A DNA stretch of 64,000 bases from Neckera pumila. Taxonomy: Eukaryota; Streptophyta; Bryopsida; Hypnales; Neckeraceae. The notes under the pieces are model-generated. The model saw only the letters and a list, made by a program, of their open reading frames with translations, had not been told where the DNA came from and did no database searches. The DNA lies in NCBI GenBank assembly GCA_963969595.1, contig OZ018411.1, forward strand, positions 250,501-314,500, read 5' to 3'. Position 1 is the stretch's first letter. Each line of letters begins with the position of its first letter. Of the stretch, positions 13,404 to 25,005 are shown piece by piece. The translations under genes were made by a program, and so were the position numbers.

Positions 13404-16400
13404 CTATGTCAGAACCACTTGGAGGCCCTGAGGTCGCTCACTGTAATGACACCGAAACTCTGCAATCCCGTGTTTCCCATGACCTTTCGATTCTGGGGTC
13501 AGTTTCTTTTTGCTTCGCAACTCCGAATTAGACGCCGAGAACGGAGACTTGGAGAGTGCAGCAGCGTAGCTTTCATCATAGCCTGTGAATCGCAGTCTTG
13601 AGCTGAGAGCTTTCACAGGCGGAAGGTAGGCCGTGCTGCCAAGCCATAAGAAGCGCTCGGAGTAGGGGCTGAGCAAGCTCTCGCTAAATGACGTTGCATC
13701 CTCGACTGTCAGCCCCTGGACAAAGCAGAAAGGAACCATGTTGTACATTAAAAGAACATCTTGCAGATATGTTCCTAAGTTCCATTCGGGTACAAGTAGA
13801 TGACCATCCATATGTCAAAAGTCAAAATGTGATGCATCCATCAAGATTTAGAGTTTGTCTTGGCAAAGTACCCATTGTCACAGGGAACATTTGTCAAGAG
13901 GCAATACCATAGAAGTCCAAGGTTTGTAGATTAGCACATACAAGGACCTACACTCAACCCTCTCTAATAACATTACCTCATGAGATAAACCAGCTTCTAA
14001 ATGCATGTAAAAAACTGGACATATGGAAGTTGGCCAATTACATGCGTACACAACACGACAGATATGACAGATTATGTGGATAAATATGGAATGTGCAATT
14101 ACAAAGTGCGACTCAGGGAGAGTTGTATACAAGAGTACTGAATGTCAAATGAACCTGGAATTTTTCTAATGATATCTTATCCACTGCATTACTTGGAGGT
14201 AAGAATTCTGCAAAAATTCAGTCATGGTTCGAACTTCTTGCACATCATTACACTAACCTGGAACGCATATAGAGACGCATGATTCAAGAAATGTGAGGAA
14301 GGATCTTTAATACAATCAAAGCAGAAAGGGTGGTAATTGAGAGCATACCTCTGCCATGGCTTTAATTTTGAGGGCTGTGTCTCTGGTCAGAAGGACAACA
14401 CGTCCATCCGTCACGCTACAGACGAACATCAGGGCACAATCCAGTATGTGATCGTCATTGGTGGGTGACATTAATCTTTGGTTCCTGTGTACAGGAATAC
14501 TCCTGCCAAAACGAAAACGGGTCATCAGCCCGGGATTGTCACAGCTCGCCTGCAGGTTAGCAACTTCAACATCGACGACATCGTAACATTATTAGGAAAC
14601 TGCAAGGAACACCCTTCGAGTTCTTTGTTTCGTTCCATCCAGTTCTTAGTCGACTTGTTCACATTATTAGGAAACTGCAAGGAACACCCTTCGAGTTCTT
14701 TGTTTCGTTCCATCCAGTTCTTAGTCGACTTGTTCACATTATTAGGAAACTGCAAGGAACACCCTTCGAGTTCTTTGTTTCGTTCCATCCAGTTCTTAGT
14801 CGACTTGTTCGTATCTGCGCTCATCTGACTGTGATTGTATGCTTGATAATGCATAAAATGATTCAAAAGTCGGCGAGTTCTTCAATTTTCTAGTGCTCCA
14901 GATTCTCTTTTGTGCTACAGTGAGGTCTATTTCATTTACAAATATTCAATCACTTCTTATTACAAAGTTTAGCAACTTTAGGAAGCTGCTAAAAACGAAC
15001 CAATTTTGAAACCGCAAATTGTGTTGGAATCTCAAAGAAGTGCACTTCAACTTCATAACAAGTGAAAAATGTGAAATCCAAAACCGTACAACAATTTGGA
15101 TTTCTATTATACATTATCTACCATCCTTCGGAAAATAGCCAAACATTTTTTGCAATGGGGTGAAGAATAAGCAAGAAATTATACAAGCAATTCAAGTCAT
15201 ATGGAATGAAATGTCTCTACAAAAACTACAAACAATCATTTTGAACATGCCCAATCGAATGTGAGCAGGTACTACTAGATGATAGAAAGTGTACAAAAAA
15301 CATCCAAGATGTTGTATGGTTTTGAATTTTACATTTCTATATTTGTTATGGTGATAAAGTACTCTTCTCTACAACTCCAATGCATCTTGAGGTTTGAAAA
15401 TTGATTCATTTTTTAGCTTATGATACGACAAGTTTAGGAACTTGCTAGTGAAAACTGCCGGGAAGCAAAAATTCGTAAGTGAAGTAGACCTTACTGTACA
15501 GTGAAAGGGTGCAAGTTGTATACTAGTGGAGATGCTCTAGAATGTTATGATACAGGCTCCAGGGAGCGTTTATATTAACATACTGAGTCAGCTTCATACA
15601 CGCGTCACAGCGCGGAGTTCTAGTTTTTCAGAACAATTGGTGTAGTTCGTAAAAGAAGGTACTTAAACTGACCTGAATCGTGAGGGCGAAGAAGGTGGTG
15701 TGTGTCGGACAGGGGGAGTCTCTGTCGAAGTCTGGACATGCATCCAGAATGGTATTCTTTCCATGCAATCTTCGATCCATTTCAAGGCCATACGAGCGGA
15801 GTGCCCTATATCATGTCTTCTTTTCAAACCATCCAGCTCTCGTAACACTGTTACAGCGATAAAATTCAGTGGAAATCCCAGAGAACGAATAATAGATGGC
15901 TATAAGAGTAGACATAATGGGTAAGTTCCTGACTGATTTAACTGTTGTTAGACCGAGGTACATAATGTACAGAACTGACCCCTCCCTTTAAAAGCCAGAA
16001 CGCAAAAACTTTCATTTCACATTTCCCTAAAGCTATACCTCGTCTGGTTATTGAATCCCTTCTATCACGAACATTTGCTCATTTGCAAGAGCAGGACTTT
16101 GAAATTCACCAGTACAGGCACCGTTGAGCAATCCTATTAAGCAGAGCCCCTAATATACAACAGAGCATTCTCAAGTTTCGAATGAAACACGGTTCAGAAT
16201 ACTGACGGACTGAGGCGTTATGCAAGATGGTTACATATCCAATCCATACCGATTTTGGGAACGATGATACGCGTCTCTCGGATGCCCTCCAACTGTTTCA
16301 AAGACTTGAGAGCGTCCGTGTCAAGGAGACAATTGGTATCCACAACCACGTGCCACTGGCACCGTAGTTCTCCTCCCAGTTTTAACTTGCCGAATAGAGA

Positions 16401-19153
16401 GTCCAGATTGTTAACCTACACATGGACCACTTGTCTTGTTTCAGTTGCGTTTAACGATCATGACATAGATGTCAAAAACCCGAACTCGATAAAACGACAG
16501 AATCTCACGAATGCATCATGAAGCCTGGGTTTTCAGGAACTAGGATAACTAGTACGCAGAGTTGATGAAGGCATAGTCAGTAATCAGAGTTTTGAGCACT
16601 TAAATCCGCCATTCTAACGAATATGACCATCTACAGATAACTTAGTTTGTGAGCAACTATGAGTTCGGCTTCCCACAAAATCATACAATTACTAACAATA
16701 AGTGAATCAAATAAGGAGCTCAGGCACATTCTTTCAAGATGCTGTACCAATGCAGAAGATGATGGTTGTTGTGGTGGACACAATCCGGAAGTCCTCAACC
16801 TGGGTCCAATATCAGAATCTGGTGAAGAACCTAACGGCGAAGAAAATAAAGGCTTCAACCACTTGGAATCTGCTTGCAATCCCGCGAAAGGTTGTCTGTC
16901 TTCTTCCTTGTTGGGAGATTTGCAGGACTGCCTCCCATCCCAGCTGGCACTTGTCCTCCTCATGTTTCCTGGTTCCCAATTCTCTTTGTCAGAAGGATAT
17001 TCGTCATGAACTGAAGAGCTCTTCACTGGAATGTCAGACCTGCTGTCTTCTCCAGAACATTCTCTGCTGAACACTGGGAGAATCTCAACTTCGTTTTCGT
17101 CATGTGCACATGAATCAATTCCAGCAGTCAAGAGCGTTGGCACAGGTGCAGAACTACATCTCCATAGCCAGAAGTTTGGTGATGCGGACCTATCATGTCC
17201 ATCTTCTGGAACCTGCAGTATCACAAGCAGAGAAGATAGAGCTAGACTCAGTGAGGGGTCAAACTCTGAGACTGTGACAATGAAAATTAAGACCTTAGGG
17301 TTTATTCTAATCAGGCAACGACGGGTAGAAGAATTTCTTGTCTGATTGACTAAACATAGTTGAATTTCCCTATACAGTCAATTGGAAATTCTGCTAATTC
17401 TGTTTTGAGACTAGCGTAATATACCTCTCTGGCAGTCGACGTAATCCGTCTGTCCTCCAGTCCTACAACGGCTTTGGAAGGTGTCAGCTTCTCCGGCAAA
17501 GTGGGGGCTTTTCTCAAGGGGAGACCTTGAGGGGACCTCTGATTGAGAGCTGAAGCTTGCACATTGGCGAACGGCACACGGCGAGTAGGAGTGCGAGGGG
17601 GAAGCTCAGGTCTCCGTCCCCGCTGGCCTTGCACTCTAGTGGGCGATGGGACGCTCTTGGTCATGCCCTTGGAGATGCCCTCCTTCGCGGGCTTCTTCTT
17701 AGCCCCCTGCTTCACAAGTAACGTTCAGCAGCCAATTCACTTCGCCTCAAGAGCTAACTGGAGAAGAGCACAATCAATCTCCAGTGTCCCAGCCCCGTAG
17801 AATGAAAGATTAAAAGCAGAGCTACTTCGCATGCACCGAATTGGGACCGAATTGGACGGATGGACCCTTGCTCAGCTTGCTATTGCGAGAGGAGTACCTG
17901 AACGTTGCCGAGTTTGTACCGGAAGCTAGTCTTCGAACCATTGGGCGAAGAGCGCTCGAGAACGGAAGCTGCCGTCTCACTCGCTTGCTGATCCATAGCC
18001 ATGGCGGGCACCCAATCCACTTTGTAGGAACGCGTGGATGCACCCATCTGCACGGTATCACCTTGCTTCACTGGGTAGGGGCTCCCTGGTGTCAGGGCCT
18101 CGCCATTCACCCGCGTTCCATGCGCTGGTTCGATCAATCCACAAATCTCACTCTCAGAAGATGTCCAACTTTCAAAACACGATCCAATCTCTCACGGAGT
18201 ATTTAGGGTTTCACATTTAGGGCTTCCATTCAAACACGGGCGATAAAAGACAGAGAATGTCGTGGAACTTGCTACTGACCAATCCCAACGTTCAACAATT
18301 TGAGGAGAATTTCGACTTCATCATACTGAACAAGAGAATTAGGTTAGAGACGATAAACAACCTTAGAGATGATGATGTTCACTTCAAACAGTGCCCATAG
18401 CCAAGGAGGAGATCGAGATCGAGTACAAGCTAGTTAGCTCTTGCGTTGCAAAATTCAACAATTGCTCTTAATTGACGCGCATTCACCATTGACAGCAGCA
18501 TTCGCTGCGGAATTGACACATTGCATTCAGCGAAATTGGAAACTACGGATTCCATTCAAACACGGGCGCCAAAGGCAGAGAATGTGGTGAAACTTGCCCC
18601 TGACCAATCCCAACGTTCAACAGTTTGAGGTGCATTTTGACTTCATCATGTTGAACAAGAGAATAGGTATGTAGGGCCTTAAGAGGCGACACACAACCTT
18701 GGAGATGATGATGTTCACTCCAATGCGATGCCCATAGCCAAGGAGGAGATCGAGATGGAGTACAAGCAAGCTGGATACTGTCGCATTGCAAAATTCAGCA
18801 ATTGCCCTCAGATTGCCGTGCATTCACCATCCACAGCAGCGTTGGCTGTGGACTTGATGCATTACATTCAACGAAATTGGAAACCCACAATTGATTGTTT
18901 CCAGTTAGGGTTTTCGGGTACCCGAGTGGAGGTCGACAAGCAGAAGCTCCTGAGTGGCGTCCAGCACTTGAATTTGGAGGTGACGGCGGCTGATGCTGGC
19001 ATGCCCCACCCAAATGTCGCAATCAGCGTGGCGACCTGCAATCCAGCGATCTGGGTGGCCTTGCAAACGCACCGTGTCCACCAGGCGCCCGTCTTTGTAC
19101 ACCTGCAGGGAGGCTACCAACAAGGTGCTGTCGCCGTGTGCCATGACCGGCAT
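13404..19153 (-). CDS. PS1: PS1-like protein: N-terminal FHA domain, C-terminal PINc domain
   Basis: Predicted 670 aa. Exons: 19153-18922, 18124-17898, 17706-17425, 17212-16748 (3' end uncertain; 16697 also keeps frame), 16415-16250, 15847-15673, 14502-14349 and 13715-13404. Phases agree at every junction. Residues about 25-105 are an FHA phosphothreonine-binding domain: GR...DCDIWVGHASISRRHLQI, then DLHSAHGTRVNG built exactly across intron 1. The middle is low-complexity Ser/Pro/Arg sequence. From about residue 403 a PINc fold is clear, with the acidic motif VVVDTNCLLDTDALKSL (D428) and IVLRELDGLKRRHDIGH across intron 5. The same FHA+PINc order defines Arabidopsis PARALLEL SPINDLE 1, which controls spindle orientation in male meiosis II. 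AtPS1 is about twice as long, so this is a short version. The function here is inferred from the architecture. Confidence 0.82.
14586..14810. repeat. Perfect 3 x 75 bp tandem repeat in PS1 intron 6
   Basis: Three copies of a 75 bp unit start at 14586, 14661 and 14736 and appear identical base for base. The unit begins ACATTATTAGGAAACTGCAA and ends TAGTCGACTTGTTC. The array lies about 85 bp upstream (in transcript sense) of the exon 7 acceptor at 14503. Because 75 is a multiple of three, it produces open frames on both strands that have no other support. Confidence 0.95.
14918..15496. mobile_element. TA-flanked fold-back element in PS1 intron 6
   Basis: Left end TA|CAGTGAGGTCTATTTCATTT and right end the inverted copy (AAGTGAAGTAGACCTTACTG|TA) lie between TA dinucleotides, 579 bp apart. 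Complementarity continues inward for well over 100 bp with mismatches (for example CTAAAAACGAACCAATTTTG against CTAAAAAATGAATCAATTTT). The TA target and CAGT start fit Tc1/mariner or pogo-like MITEs. It is non-coding. Confidence 0.65.
18224..18880. repeat. Diverged 326 bp tandem duplication in PS1 intron 1
   Basis: Two direct copies begin TTCCATTCAAACACGGGCG at 18224 and 18550. The similarity runs to the end of each copy, through shared blocks such as GACCAATCCCAACGTTCAAC, CCCATAGCCAAGGAGGAGAT and CATTCAGCGAAATTGGAAAC. By eye the copies are roughly 80-85% identical with small indels. The second copy ends about 40 bp before the first exon's donor at 18921. Confidence 0.85.
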
Positions 19154-21677
19154 GGAACCAAGGCCCCTCTGCAGTAACTTACGGGATTCCGACGAGATGC
19201 AAAGGATTGCGAAGCCTGAGAATCATTCAGGGATTTGAAAGAAACATGGGCGTTCATGCAACGGAGGAGGCGAGGGAGAGAAGCGGAGTGAGCCAGCCAG
19301 GTGACCGTTGGAGATTTGAATCTTCATTCATTCACGCTCATCCATTCCCCCGGCCTAGTTCGTATGAGCGGCTCCCGCCGTCCCTTCATGCGCCTCTTCA
19401 TAACATTCACAGAGGCTGCCTTCAGTTCTCCTCTCTGGAGCCGTCTACAAATTTCATCCACATTGAGGCAAATCCAACTTTTACTAACGTAGAATCACCT
19501 ATTCCCGACCAGGGATCAATTCTCAACCTAGAGGTGCCCCTATTTGTAATCATGGCTTAGAACATGTTTTTACTCTTTTTTAAGGTTGGGACCAATAAGA
19601 TCATGACATATTTCCTAAAGTATGCAAAAAGTAGCAAGAAAAATAGAAGTATGAAGCTTTTGAGTGATCGGAATTAGAACACTCCAGTGATCAGCTTTGC
19701 TTTTGGAACACTTTTTGGCTCCTAAAATTCACCATAATTCCAATTTTGGGAATAAAATTACGGAAAATTTTTTGTCCCAATAATTCTTACCTTCCTACAT
19801 GGGAAAATATTTTCATCACTCATTTCGCTCACCATGTGCTCAAAAACTGCTTAAATGATCGGGTATGGATACAGGTACCTTAGCTCAACCCTAATTAAAC
19901 ATCTTTAATTGTGGGGGCAGACATTCTACACCTAAGAATCTGAGAATTAATAAAATACAAAGCCAATCATTGACACTCATCTTCTTCCATCAATTGCATC
20001 AAAGTTCTTCTAATGAAAAGCATACTCTAGTATTTAAAAAAGTAGCCAGTTCGCCAGTGGGGTGAGTCAGATACTCACATCCACACAAGGCTACAAGTTG
20101 CCATCATCTTGGTTGGCCATGCTCTGAGTTCAGTCCAACTACTAGTATTTAACTTAATTACTTCATTCAACAACTGCGATTGTTTTGCTATTGTACATTG
20201 CTACACCACTCTAACACTTCATGATGTGTATACTTCTAACTACTGATGGGTGTGAAATATTCCATACCATCTCATCCAAAGGATGAATGATGTGGAATAT
20301 TCCATACCATTCCATTCTGCCACTAAATGTTATTTTATCCATGGCTCAATTTTCACATTTTCTCAAAAACATACTAAGAGTTCTAAAGGGTCAACTTTGA
20401 TAGTTAGAGCAATTTCACTATTAGGATTGGTGTGTTTCAATTCCATTTTAAAGCTATTAACAAATTAAATTCCCCTCACATCTGACTTGTACTTGCTTCT
20501 ACTTAACAATATTTTTAAGAATAGAAATCACATTTTGTTTTTTTAATTTTCATTCTAGACCCTCAACTCAATTTTGCATGATATAAGACTTTGAAATCAA
20601 AATTTTTAATGCAAAATAAATTAAAATTAAGAAGATTCAAAATCTTCTAGACAAGTTTTGCCAAAATGCACAAGAACCATGTTTTCTTCACTTTGAATAC
20701 AAATATCTTACAATCTATGTGGTTGAAGTTTTTGAAATTTATTCCACATTTTTAGACTACACTATTGCAAAATTCTCATAGTTAGATATAAAAAATAAAC
20801 TAAAAAACGATTTTTGCACTTTGCATTAAAATAGCAATTTTGAATGCTTCTTGAGAAAAACAAGGCCATTATGCTATAGGGTATAAAAGCAAGGTTCTTT
20901 GCTAATTCAAGATATTAGTCCAATTATATTAGGGTTTACTATGGGATCTACCATAAGCCTATCTCTTAAAAGTGGTTGGTCAAGAATATAGTTCTATAAA
21001 ACTATGAAAACTTTGTCTTCAACTTACCTATAGTATTCCATCTAGAAGTGTAAAAGATTCCTCTACTAATATTGCTTGGGACTTTGTGTCATGTAAACCC
21101 ATGTTGGATAACATTGTATTTTTCCACTAATTACATTATTTAAAGCTCAAGTAGGCCCTTGTTTGGTCCAAGTGTAAACCACTCCTTATATATTAGGGGT
21201 TGTCACACCTTCTCTCCATTCTTCAAAGAATGAGGACGTAAAACTTTCTCCTTGAATTGCATTCTCTGAAGATTGAGAAGTTGTGATCAAAAGTTGCAAG
21301 TTTTGGCTGCAGACTTACAACGGAAGATAATTTACTGATGCAGTCATGAACGATGACAATCAACTGAATGAAGTCCTCAACAAGGACCTCAAACTATATG
21401 TAATCATCAACATTGCATTGAAACCCAAAAATCCACTTAAACCATAAATGGCAGCGCTGACATTTTTTCTATATGCATCCACATGTAAATATCAGATGTG
21501 CTGAATGAGCTTCTGGAATCAATCGCAGCAATGGTGAGGATACCAAAATCAGAAACGGAGATGAAACAAAACCAGAAAATAAGAATAGCAGGAACAAGAA
21601 TGCTGGATATGAAACATGACAGTAGTAGCTCGACACGCTGATGCTAGTGGAAAATTCCCGCAAGTGGATGCTCTACC
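19154..21677. other. 5' flank of the PS1-like gene, then AT-rich spacer
   Basis: 19154-19560 is likely promoter and 5'UTR. From 19560 to 21460 the DNA is AT-rich with no gene. About 20420-20760 resembles 31550-31880 and the arms of the large inverted repeat at 45009-48611 (shared TTCAATTCCAT, CTATTAACAA, CAATCTAYRTGGTT blocks), so it is a repeat fragment. Confidence 0.45.
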
Positions 21678-24600
21678 TTAAAAGTTGTTTAAGTACTCTA
21701 ATATGGTATCGTTTGTGACCGGGCAGATGTGGGACTCACGCACTGTCGCATGAGTCCCTGATATCAGATGGAGGCTTTCAAGTTTCGAGCATGCATACTT
21801 CAAGCTCTGAAGATGGCTCAGTGACAACGGCTCCATGGTTTCTAATCTTAGCCGCTTCAATGAAGGCATAATCCATGTGTCAAAAGACAACCTCTCTGAT
21901 GCTTGGAAAACACCGAGGGCAGCTGCCGATAAAGATGTCAAGTTCTGAAAACAGGAGAGAAGGCCAAGTTAGTATTATGATTCATATGATTTGAGGTCAA
22001 TGCAATAGTTTCATATTTAAGTAAGAGAGCCAGGACCATACTTTCACAGGAAAGACCTAGTTCAGGGGAGACCTGGAAGAGAGCTCCAATGCTCGGAGGA
22101 ATATCATGTTCTCCTTGAATGTCTGACGAAGAGCGCAACTCAATTGCCTGCGAAAAAGAATTAAGTCCTCAGTAATAAATACTCTTTTGAGTCTTCAAAT
22201 AATTTTATGTGAATAAATCATCACAAAGCTATAGAGAAAGTAGACACCTCGAGATTGGGGCACGCAGCTGCAAGAGCTGCAACTGAGGACTCCGTAAGAT
22301 CACAGCGGTTAAGAGCCAAAGCACTTAGAGGAGGTGGTCCTGCATTTAATAACGCTAAGAGTTCCTGCATAAAGCATTGTTCGAACTTTTAAGATTCTCA
22401 GACAGAGTTTCTCGACCTTAACCCCAAAGTGCCTAAATGGCCGAAGATTGCCTCTTCCATATCAAAAGGAGTTGAAATAAATAATTATGAAGCTTCCAGG
22501 AAGGTAACAAAATGTACCAAAAGAAAGTCGAAAGTGTATATGACATTTTGAAGAGTGAAAAAGTGTTCTGAATATAATCGACTATTAAACTCCAAAGTAT
22601 ACTTTCTATTTTCAGACATGGCATTCAGAGGCTAATAACAACGATCATAACCTAAAAGTTTTCTTGTGTACCAGAAAGATGTATAAGCATTGGAGAAGTT
22701 GCAGACCTTGTCTGTGCAATGTGTGTGCTCCTGCCAGATAAGCTGCGATTTCACAGACTGTCCAAATGATCTGCCCATACAAATAGCAATCACATGTAAA
22801 TAGAGGATTCAGCCTACATCAGAGCATCTCCCCTCCGCTGGTATTCAAGCACTTGTAGATACCGCCAAAGAAGAGGGGAGGATGAATGAAGGTTCCAAGA
22901 GCATGTGAAAGCAAGGGGCAGTTGCTTACGGCATGCGCAACTCCACAGAAAGAGTGTGCAGCTTTGGAAGAGCTCCCAGCTCGGTCAACAGCTGCCGGTG
23001 AACTCTCTTCGAAATGATGTGCTGTTAGCATGTACCATCAAAACACTGGAAGACATGGAAAGAAAGAGATGATGGGCCAGACTGGCTAGAAGCTAAGTTC
23101 TCAAATTCGAAGTAGCAATAAGACTCAAACGTCCACTTCCATCATCATCACCAGTTTGACCAGAGAATGTACAGCCCGTATAAGACCACAGGACCAGATA
23201 TTTGAAGAGTATGAAGAGAAGGTCATGAGTAACTTTTAACATTGCTTTCTTACTTTTGGCTCCTTCGAAATTACATGGGCTTCACCAGAAAAGGTCACTC
23301 ACGTCAGCTCCTCATGACTACCAAACTCCTGCAATTAATAAGACAGTTAAAGTACTCACGTACCTGAAGCACAAGTGTAACAGAACTGAGGTCAGAGCAA
23401 TGCCACCGCACTGCTGCAAACCCCTTTTCTGATAGCTGCCCACAACCGCAGCTTAGAACTGGTGGAAGCACATATTTGTCTGGCCCAACATCCCCAACTC
23501 TCAACGGAGAGGGTCCTAAGTCAAAGGAGTTAGACGGGTACATCGAGGGTACACACAAATGCTGCAAGCGAAGTGTATGAAGGCGAGGACAACTCTTGAA
23601 GACGGTTCTGCAATCAGTAACATAAGATTAGAAAGTAAAAAATTCAGTTTGACAAGCTAAAACGAGGAGAATCCGAAGTTGCATACCGTAGTTTCTCCAT
23701 GACAGGGAAAACTACACGCACCAGAAATCCCAAAGTCCGAAACCACGAAAGCAAGGTGGCAACCTCATCGGAAACAAGTTTCAAACCTAGCTTTACGACA
23801 AGGATTTCGAAAAAAATTAGGACTCACTGCAAACTTTTGTCATTGAGCCGAGAGGAGCTGATGTCGACATCTCCAATGAACCTGAATTTGTATTCAACCA
23901 TTAGTTCTTTTTCTTACAACATGGACCTGAGAAAACGTGGATTCAATACCTTCGGTAGCTGATTTCTACTAGACACAAAAGACAACATCTAGGAGGAGGC
24001 TAGACATCTCTACAACCAGAAAAGAGTATCATAGGACTCACAACTCCCGAGTACCCTTGAAGACTGAGCTACCATCAAGCCAATAGAGAATTTGAGGTGA
24101 GGAACTCACTTTCCAATGGCCATCTGGGCCACGACGATGTCTAAGAGCGACTCCCCATGCGCAATTGTCTGCACCGGAGAAGGAGTTCGAGGGGAGGGTC
24201 CGCTCTCTTCTGCATTAGAAACCCCTGCGTGGCCATCAGTCAAGCGATCACTAGGCCATAGAAGAGAGCGGATGGGCGAGGGTGCGGCTAGCATCGCCAG
24301 ACTTTTGGGAGTCTTAAAAGAGGAGAACGGGGAGTGAGTGTTCGGATTCACCCAATGCTTCGGAAGGGGAGTCCTGGGTTGCAGGGGAGCGGCGGACGAC
24401 TTGATTCCTGCTAACGTGGATAAATCGTCGTCGTATTGCCATGACCGCAGCTGCGAGATGTCCGTTGCTGCTGCTCTCCACGTCCTGCGAGTCATCAAAC
24501 CCGGCGTCACACTCGTCAGTGCACACCATTTCTTTTAAACCTAAATTCTTTCCAACAGAATCAATGAAGAGTGACCATAGCGCCTTGCACAACGCTTACA

Positions 24601-25005
24601 AGCTTCCACCCGGTGATTCTCTTCCGGAGGCCAAGCAATGCCGTGTACAGCAGGGAGCAAGGACGCGAAACGTCAACAAAACACCAACTCTGTGGACCTG
24701 CCCTATGAACGGCATTTCCTCTATCATTTCCGCTATTCATCCCAAGACTCACCCACTCATAAGTAGAAAATGTAGACCACACTATTTGACCAGACGCGCG
24801 TACTAATAAACTCAACGAAACTTCACGAAACTCTGCCAGAAGGCATTTCGTCCAATTTCGAAATCGAAGCGCACCTGCAAACGGCCGCGGCCGCCAAGAT
24901 ATCCTTCGGCTCCTCCAAATGCCGCAAGATGAGCGCCACGACATCGGGCTGTTGTGCCCCGTTGCCTTCGTCCGGGCCCTGTTCCATCGTTCCCGGGTTT
25001 CCCAT
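21678..25005 (-). CDS. F-box / leucine-rich-repeat protein
   Basis: Probable substrate receptor of an SCF ubiquitin ligase, 506 aa. Exons: 25005-24875, 24484-24110, 23881-23835, 23786-23687, 23607-23364, 23021-22930, 22770-22707, 22364-22248, 22147-22042 and 21922-21678; the total is divisible by three and all phases agree. The ATG at 25005 gives MGNPGTMEQGPDEGNG. The F-box is seen across intron 1: PDVVALILRHLEEPKDILAA, then AAVCRTWRAAATD. Residues about 70-170 are Ser/Pro-rich linker. Leucine-rich repeat segments follow, such as CPRLHTLRLQHLCVPS, TELGALPKLHTLSVELR and PPPLSALALNRCDLTESS. The exon 3/4 junction needs a 48-nt intron; reading straight through meets a TGA at 23825-23827. The nearest Arabidopsis relative is not clear to me and the target is unknown. 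Confidence 0.8.

Noticed and set aside
14478..14866. Open frames on both strands with three repeats of a 25-residue unit
   Set aside because: They exist only because the 75-bp intronic repeat has a length divisible by three; the position lies between two PS1 exons with matching splice phases.
16638..16747. Extension of PS1 exon 4 to include HLERMCLSSLFDSLI
   Set aside because: Possible (a donor at 16697 also keeps phase) but less natural before VNNLDSLFGK; left as an alternative, not as a separate feature.
18728..19177. 149-codon plus-strand open frame
   Set aside because: It overlaps the FHA exon on the opposite strand and continues into the duplicated intron; no homology and no splice context.
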